Source: Janibacter sp. CX7
GTDB lineage: Bacteria; Actinomycetota; Actinomycetes; Actinomycetales; Dermatophilaceae
DNA: 64,000 nucleotides
Direction: 5' to 3'
Assembly (NCBI RefSeq): GCF_024362365.1
Contig: NZ_CP101464.1
Span: 2,852,001-2,916,000 of the forward strand
Of the stretch, positions 60,149-64,000 are shown one piece after another (position 1 is the stretch's first letter; every line of letters begins with the position of its first letter). Position numbers and translations under genes: made by a program. Under the pieces are notes generated by a model. The model was not told where the DNA came from. It did not search any database and was given only the letters and a program-made list of their open reading frames with translations.

Positions 60149-62387
60149 GACGGACCCGGTCACCACCTCGACCGTCGAGCTGCAGATCGGCGGCATGACC
60201 TGCGCGTCGTGCGCCAACCGCATCGAGCGCAAGCTCAACAAGCTCGACGACGTCACCGCGAGCGTCAACTACGCGACGGAGAAGGCGACCGTCACCGCCC
60301 CCTTCGGCACCGACCCGCAGGACCTCATCACGGTCGTCGAGCAGACCGGCTACACCGCGACGCTCCCGGCGGCGGAGCCCCCTTCGTCCGAGGAGGAGGC
60401 GCCGCAGGACCGTGAGCTGACCGCCCTGCGCCAGCGACTCATCGGCTCGGCCGTGCTCGCCGTCCCGGTCATCCTGCTGGCGATGGTCCCGGCCCTGCAG
60501 TTCGACTACTGGGGCTTCGCCTCGCTCGTGCTGGCGACGCCGGTCGTCTTCTGGGCCGGCTGGCCCTTCCACCGCGCGACGTGGACCAACCTGCGCCACG
60601 GCGCCGCGACGATGGACACGCTCATCTCCGTCGGCACGCTGTCGGCCTGGCTGTGGTCGGTCGTCGCCCTCTTCTTCGGCACCGCCGGCGACCGCGGGAT
60701 GACGCACGCCTTCGAGCTGACGATCTCGCGCACCGACGGCCTCGGCAGCATCTACCTCGAGGTCGCGGCGGGTGTCATCACCTTCATCCTCATGGGGCGC
60801 TACTTCGAGAAGCGGTCCAAGCGGCGCGCCGGCGACGCCCTGCGCGCCCTGCTCGAGCTGGGCGCCAAGGAGGTCGCCGTCCTGCGCGGTGGCGCCGAGG
60901 TGCGCATCCCGGTCGAGGAGCTGTCGGTCGGCGACGAGTTCGTCGTGCGGCCGGGTGAGAAGGTCGCGACCGACGGCGTCATCACCTCGGGCACGAGCGC
61001 GATCGACGCCTCGATGCTCACCGGCGAGTCCGTCCCGGTCGAGGTCGGCGAGGGCGATGCCGTGACCGGCGCGACAGTCAACGAGGGCGGCCGGCTCGTC
61101 GTGCGCGCCACCCGGGTCGGCTCCGACACGCAGCTGGCGCAGATGGCCCGGCTCGTCGAGGACGCGCAGTCCGGCAAGGCCGAGGTGCAGCGCCTCGCCG
61201 ACACGGTCTCGGGGGTCTTCGTCCCCGTCGCCATCACGATCGCCGTCGCGACGCTCGGCGCCTGGCTCGGCGCGGGCTTCCCCGTGAGCGCAGCCTTCAC
61301 CGCGGCCGTCGCGGTCCTCATCATCGCCTGCCCGTGCGCGCTCGGCCTGGCGACGCCCACCGCCCTGCTCGTCGGCACGGGTCGCGGCGCGCAGATGGGC
61401 GTGCTCATCAAGGGCCCCGAGGTCCTGGAGTCCACGCGCACGGTCGACACGATCGTCCTCGACAAGACCGGCACGGTCACCTCCGGCGCCATGACCCTCG
61501 TCGACTCCGTCCCGGCGAAGGGGGTCGACCGCACCGATCTCCTCCGGTTGGCCGGTGCCCTCGAGCACGCCTCGGAGCACCCCATCGCCCAGGCCATCGC
61601 GAAGGGAGCCGCCGCCGAGGTCGGCGACCTGCCGGGCGTCGAGGGCTTCGACAACGTGCAGGGCCAGGGGGTCACCGGTGTCGTCGACGGCCACGCCGTC
61701 GTCGCCGGCCGCGAGACGCTGCTCGCCGACTGGTCGATGACGCTCGACGACGAGCTGGCCGCGGCCAAGGCGGCCGCCGAGGCCGAGGGCCGCACGGCGA
61801 TCGCCGTCGGCTGGGACGGGCAGGCCCGCGGCGTGCTCGTCGTCTCCGACACGGTCAAGCCGACGAGCGCCGAGGCCATCGCCGGGCTGAAGAAGCTCGG
61901 CCTCACCCCCGTCCTGCTCACCGGGGACAACCGCGCGGTCGCCGAGCAGGTCGCCGCCGAGGTCGGCATCGACGAGGTCATCGCCGAGGTCATGCCCGCC
62001 GACAAGGTCGACGTCGTCACGCGCCTGCAGGGCGAGGGCAAGGTCGTCGCCATGGTCGGCGACGGCGTCAACGACGCACCCGCGCTCGCGCAGGCCGACC
62101 TCGGCCTGGCGATGGGCACGGGCACCGACGTGGCGATCGAGGCCGCCGACATCACCCTCGTGCGAGGGGACCTGCGGGCTGCGGTCGACGCGATCCGCCT
62201 CTCGCGCAAGACGCTCGGCACGATCAAGGCCAACCTCTTCTGGGCCTTCGCCTACAACACCGCGGCGATCCCGCTCGCGGCGCTCGGGCTGCTCAACCCG
62301 ATGCTCGCCGGTGCCGCGATGGCCCTGTCCAGCGTCTTCGTCGTGAGCAACAGCCTGCGGCTGCGGGCCTTCCGCGCGAGCGCCTGA
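60138..62387 (+). CDS. copA: Cu(I)-exporting P1B-type ATPase (second copy)
   Basis: A 749-residue copper pump with an N-terminal [10 protein letters not shown] domain, CPC motif ([13 protein letters not shown]), [16 protein letters not shown] and [10 protein letters not shown]. The final helices contain YN and MALSS, the Cu(I) signature. It is clearly related to the copA at 10743-12959 but lies in a separate, fuller operon with copZ and the His-rich protein. Having two pumps suggests either different affinities or different inducers. Confidence 0.93.
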   Translation: MTTETDPVTTSTVELQIGGMTCASCANRIERKLNKLDDVTASVNYATEKATVTAPFGTDPQDLITVVEQTGYTATLPAAEPPSSEEEAPQDRELTALRQRLIGSAVLAVPVILLAMVPALQFDYWGFASLVLATPVVFWAGWPFHRATWTNLRHGAATMDTLISVGTLSAWLWSVVALFFGTAGDRGMTHAFELTISRTDGLGSIYLEVAAGVITFILMGRYFEKRSKRRAGDALRALLELGAKEVAVLRGGAEVRIPVEELSVGDEFVVRPGEKVATDGVITSGTSAIDASMLTGESVPVEVGEGDAVTGATVNEGGRLVVRATRVGSDTQLAQMARLVEDAQSGKAEVQRLADTVSGVFVPVAITIAVATLGAWLGAGFPVSAAFTAAVAVLIIACPCALGLATPTALLVGTGRGAQMGVLIKGPEVLESTRTVDTIVLDKTGTVTSGAMTLVDSVPAKGVDRTDLLRLAGALEHASEHPIAQAIAKGAAAEVGDLPGVEGFDNVQGQGVTGVVDGHAVVAGRETLLADWSMTLDDELAAAKAAAEAEGRTAIAVGWDGQARGVLVVSDTVKPTSAEAIAGLKKLGLTPVLLTGDNRAVAEQVAAEVGIDEVIAEVMPADKVDVVTRLQGEGKVVAMVGDGVNDAPALAQADLGLAMGTGTDVAIEAADITLVRGDLRAAVDAIRLSRKTLGTIKANLFWAFAYNTAAIPLAALGLLNPMLAGAAMALSSVFVVSNSLRLRAFRASA

Positions 62388-62399
62388 GCCCCCTTCGCC

Positions 62400-62509
62400 G
62401 GGTCGCTGTATGTGGGTGCGCTGGGACTCACCCGAATACATCGACCCGCGCCCCCTGCCCTGGGTTGATGTATGTGGGTGCGCTGGGACTCACCCGCATA
62501 CATCAACCC
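62400..62509. repeat. Tandem pair of long hairpins with identical 10-nt loops
   Basis: Hairpin 1 is 62400-62447 and hairpin 2 is 62462-62509. Hairpin 2 has a 19-bp stem (GGGTTGATGTATGTGGGTG with its complement, one mismatch); hairpin 1 has the same stem with several changes. Both loops are CGCTGGGACT. Directly after copA, they could end its transcript. Invariant loops with drifting stems are unusual for a plain terminator. Confidence 0.75.
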
Positions 62510-62519
62510 GGGCCCGATC

Positions 62520-62525
62520 TAGGGT
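62520..62525 (+). promoter_or_regulatory. Probable -10 element (TAGGGT) for leaderless mug
   Basis: TAGGGT ends 7 bp before ATG 62533, just after the second hairpin. Confidence 0.55.
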
Positions 62526-62532
62526 GACGGGC

Positions 62533-63123
62533 ATGCCGAGTGCCCGCCGCAGCTTCACCCGTGCCGAGCTGGAGTCCTTCCGCGACGCCGAGGTCCCCGA
62601 CCTCCTGCCGGGCCGCGGCCAGGAGCTGCGGCTGCTCTTCGTCGGGATCAACCCCGGGCTGTGGACCGCGGCGACGCAGACCCACTTCGCGCACCCGGGC
62701 AACCGCTTCTACCCGGCCCTGCTGCGAGCAGGCATCCTCACCCGCGCCGTCGACCCCGCCGCGGGCATGACCGACGAGGACCGCGAGCACCTGCGCGAGC
62801 GCGGCATCGGCATCACCAACCTCGTGCGCCGGGCCACCGCCCGCGCCGACGAGCTCACGGCCGAAGAGCTGCGCGAGGGCGGCGAGCGCCTGCTGGCCAC
62901 CATCGCCAGCACCCGCCCGGCAGTCGTCGCCGTCGCCGGGATCACCGCCTACCGACAGGCCTTCGGGGTGCGCAAGGCGCAGACCGGCGAGCAGCCCGAG
63001 CCCGTCGAGGGCGCCCGGCTGTGGGTCGCGCCCAACCCGAGCGGGCTCAACGCCCACGAGACGGTCGACTCGCTGGCCGTCGCCTACGCCGAGCCCGCCC
63101 GCGCCGCCGGCCTCCTCGACTGA
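62533..63123 (+). CDS. mug: Mug-type G/U(T) mismatch-specific DNA glycosylase
   Basis: A 196-residue uracil-DNA glycosylase-superfamily protein. Motif 1 is LLFVGINPGLWTAATQTHFA with the GINPG loop of Mug/TDG, and the second motif is WVAPNPSGLNAHET. It removes uracil or thymine from mismatches with guanine, relevant in a high-GC genome where cytosine deamination is frequent. TAGGGT 7 bp before the ATG suggests a leaderless message. Confidence 0.9.
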   Translation: MPSARRSFTRAELESFRDAEVPDLLPGRGQELRLLFVGINPGLWTAATQTHFAHPGNRFYPALLRAGILTRAVDPAAGMTDEDREHLRERGIGITNLVRRATARADELTAEELREGGERLLATIASTRPAVVAVAGITAYRQAFGVRKAQTGEQPEPVEGARLWVAPNPSGLNAHETVDSLAVAYAEPARAAGLLD

Positions 63124-63158
63124 GCCGCCGGCCACCTCGACTGAGCAGCCAGCAGCGC

Positions 63159-63245
63159 GTCGTCCTGCAGTTCGCCCCGCCCCGACAGCGCCGCCCCCAG
63201 AATTCCGGGCCACACACCCCGCGCAGCCGGCGAACTGCAGGACGA
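63159..63245. repeat. Perfect 18-bp inverted repeat with 51-bp spacer
   Basis: GTCGTCCTGCAGTTCGCC (63159-63176) is repeated inverted at 63228-63245. It spans the convergent gap between mug and the GHKL-like gene. It could be a terminator with a long loop or the ends of a small inserted element. Confidence 0.6.
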
Positions 63246-63256
63246 CATGCCGCTCG

Positions 63257-63853
63257 TCAGTCCGTCACCGTCACGTCGACGTGCGCGAAGCCGCCCGCCA
63301 GCTCGCGCAGCCGGTCTGCGTCGAGTCGACCACCGGGCGGGAGCACGAAGGCCACGGTCGTCCCCGGGCGCTGACGGTCCTCGACCTCCCGCAGGTCCGA
63401 GTCCGGCACGCCGTGGCGGTAGGCCTGGGTCCACGCCCCCTCCGACCGGCGGTTGGTGTGCCGCAGGAGGGGCGAGCTGGCGGAGACGATGCTCATCCCC
63501 CGTCGCGGCAGCCCGTCCGGCAGGCGCGGAGCGTCCGGGGCGTCGAAGAACCGGACATCGCGGGTCGCCATGACCGGCTTGCGCACGACCTGCCCCGTCT
63601 CGTCACGCCGGGTGTCGGTGCCCCGACCGTCGTCGTCGACCTCGACCAGGTCGCCCTGCACGACGACCCTCACCACACCTCTGCGACGCATGGCCTGCCC
63701 CTCGTCGTCGGCATAGGCGATGACCTCGAGCGCGAGGTGCAGGGCGAGCGCGTCACCAAGGGACGCCGCCACCCGCCGCGCCTCGACCAGGTGCTCGGCG
63801 TCCACCTCGCGCGACCAGTCGTGCGTCGTCACGCGCCAGGTGTCACGCGACAT
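63257..63853 (-). CDS. GHKL-type ATP-binding protein (GyrB-like N-terminal fold), unassigned
   Basis: A 198-residue protein reminiscent of the GHKL ATPase fold: LALHLALEVIAYADDEG resembles the N-box helix, VEVDDDGRGTDTRRDE the G1 loop and LPRRGMSIVSASSPLL the G2 region. It is too short to be GyrB or a kinase and contains no phospho-acceptor or topoisomerase domain. Role unknown. Its start overlaps the preceding gene's stop (ATGA). Confidence 0.65.
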   Translation of the reverse strand: MSRDTWRVTTHDWSREVDAEHLVEARRVAASLGDALALHLALEVIAYADDEGQAMRRRGVVRVVVQGDLVEVDDDGRGTDTRRDETGQVVRKPVMATRDVRFFDAPDAPRLPDGLPRRGMSIVSASSPLLRHTNRRSEGAWTQAYRHGVPDSDLREVEDRQRPGTTVAFVLPPGGRLDADRLRELAGGFAHVDVTVTD

Positions 63854-64000
63854 CAGCCCTGGGCCATCCCGGCGGGCATGAGCACGGCGACGACCTTCCC
63901 CTTCGCCACGAGGGTCTCCCCGGCGCGCACGGTCTCGGCGACGACGACCTTGCGCTCGGTGACCTCCTCGATGACACCCCGCAGCTCGAGCTCGACGCCC
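63853..64000 (-). CDS. Thioesterase (hotdog fold)-like protein, C-terminal end only
   Basis: Only the last 48 residues are in the window: they read GVELELRGVIEEVTERK, then VVVAETVRAGETLVAKGKVV and AVLMPAGM. This strand-turn-strand pattern ending in a VxVLMP-like strand resembles the last strands of PaaI/4HBT thioesterases. The call is tentative because the active-site region lies outside the window. It is upstream of, and coupled to, the GHKL-like gene. Confidence 0.5.
   Translation of the reverse strand, partial: GVELELRGVIEEVTERKVVVAETVRAGETLVAKGKVVAVLMPAGMAQG

Noticed and set aside
60030..62441. 803-residue open frame on the minus strand opposite the second copA
   Set aside because: It is rich in R, D, G and E with no domain signature and lies antisense to a canonical P-type ATPase. 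High-GC third-position bias creates such frames.

Overview
The window is about 72% GC by eye and packed with genes. Families (mycofactocin-linked alcohol oxidation, IdeR/DtxR-type iron box, HspR/HAIR heat-shock control, LprG plus P55-like exporter, mycothiol-type DinB proteins) and the many leaderless starts point to an actinobacterium, most likely Micrococcales and plausibly Intrasporangiaceae (Janibacter-like). The genus is an inference. No rRNA, tRNA, CRISPR array, prophage or intact transposon was seen.

Layout. 1-8.9 kb: an alcohol/aldehyde oxidation locus with a MoxR ATPase (5' end missing), a VWA protein, an MftM-like methyltransferase, a convergent sensor kinase/regulator pair, an iron-type alcohol dehydrogenase, and a divergent aldehyde dehydrogenase plus DUF779 gene; the divergent gap holds a perfect 20-bp palindrome. 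9-13 kb: threonine deaminase, then csoR and copA with a CsoR operator. 13-18.3 kb: an ABC-2 exporter, its two-component system and a glyoxalase-like gene. 18.4-33.5 kb: housekeeping genes (SpoU methyltransferase, PAP2 phosphatase, ABC-F ATPase, HAD phosphatase, siderophore-interacting protein with an iron box, pyrE, exonuclease III, SDR and hydrolases), a frameshifted hemerythrin, and an LprG-like lipoprotein next to an MFS exporter. 33.7-36.3 kb: clpB with a HAIR operator. 36.7-42.8 kb: an LCP cell-wall ligase, RraB-like protein, SRPBCC, a cysteine desulfurase-like enzyme and a GDSL hydrolase. 42.9-47.1 kb: the dnaK-grpE-dnaJ-hspR operon with two HAIR operators. 47.3-52.4 kb: a serine-triplet repeat protein, a toxin-antitoxin pair, a Ktr-type K+ system and an HTH regulator. 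52.6-54.1 kb: a secreted C70-type cysteine protease and a membrane-anchored partner. 53.9-58.2 kb: an aromatic meta-cleavage operon under a divergent TetR regulator. 58.9-62.4 kb: a second copper cluster (copZ, His-rich surface protein, copA). 62.5-64 kb: a Mug-type glycosylase, a GHKL ATPase-like protein and the end of a thioesterase-like gene.

The most striking signals are not conventional genes. There is a family of paired perfect hairpins centred on CCCTAGGG whose arms covary and which supply stop codons. The octamer CGAAGGGG/CCCCTTCG occurs about 75 times by hand count against roughly 5-6 expected. A 118-residue protein has serine at every third residue for 26 triplets. The ATPase and VWA proteins of the alcohol locus both carry histidine-rich stretches, suggesting a metal-insertion role. 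Several smaller hairpin families (GCATTGCC, a CGCTGGGACT-loop element, a REP-like element) sit at gene ends, and one appears to have cut off the 3' end of a monooxygenase gene.
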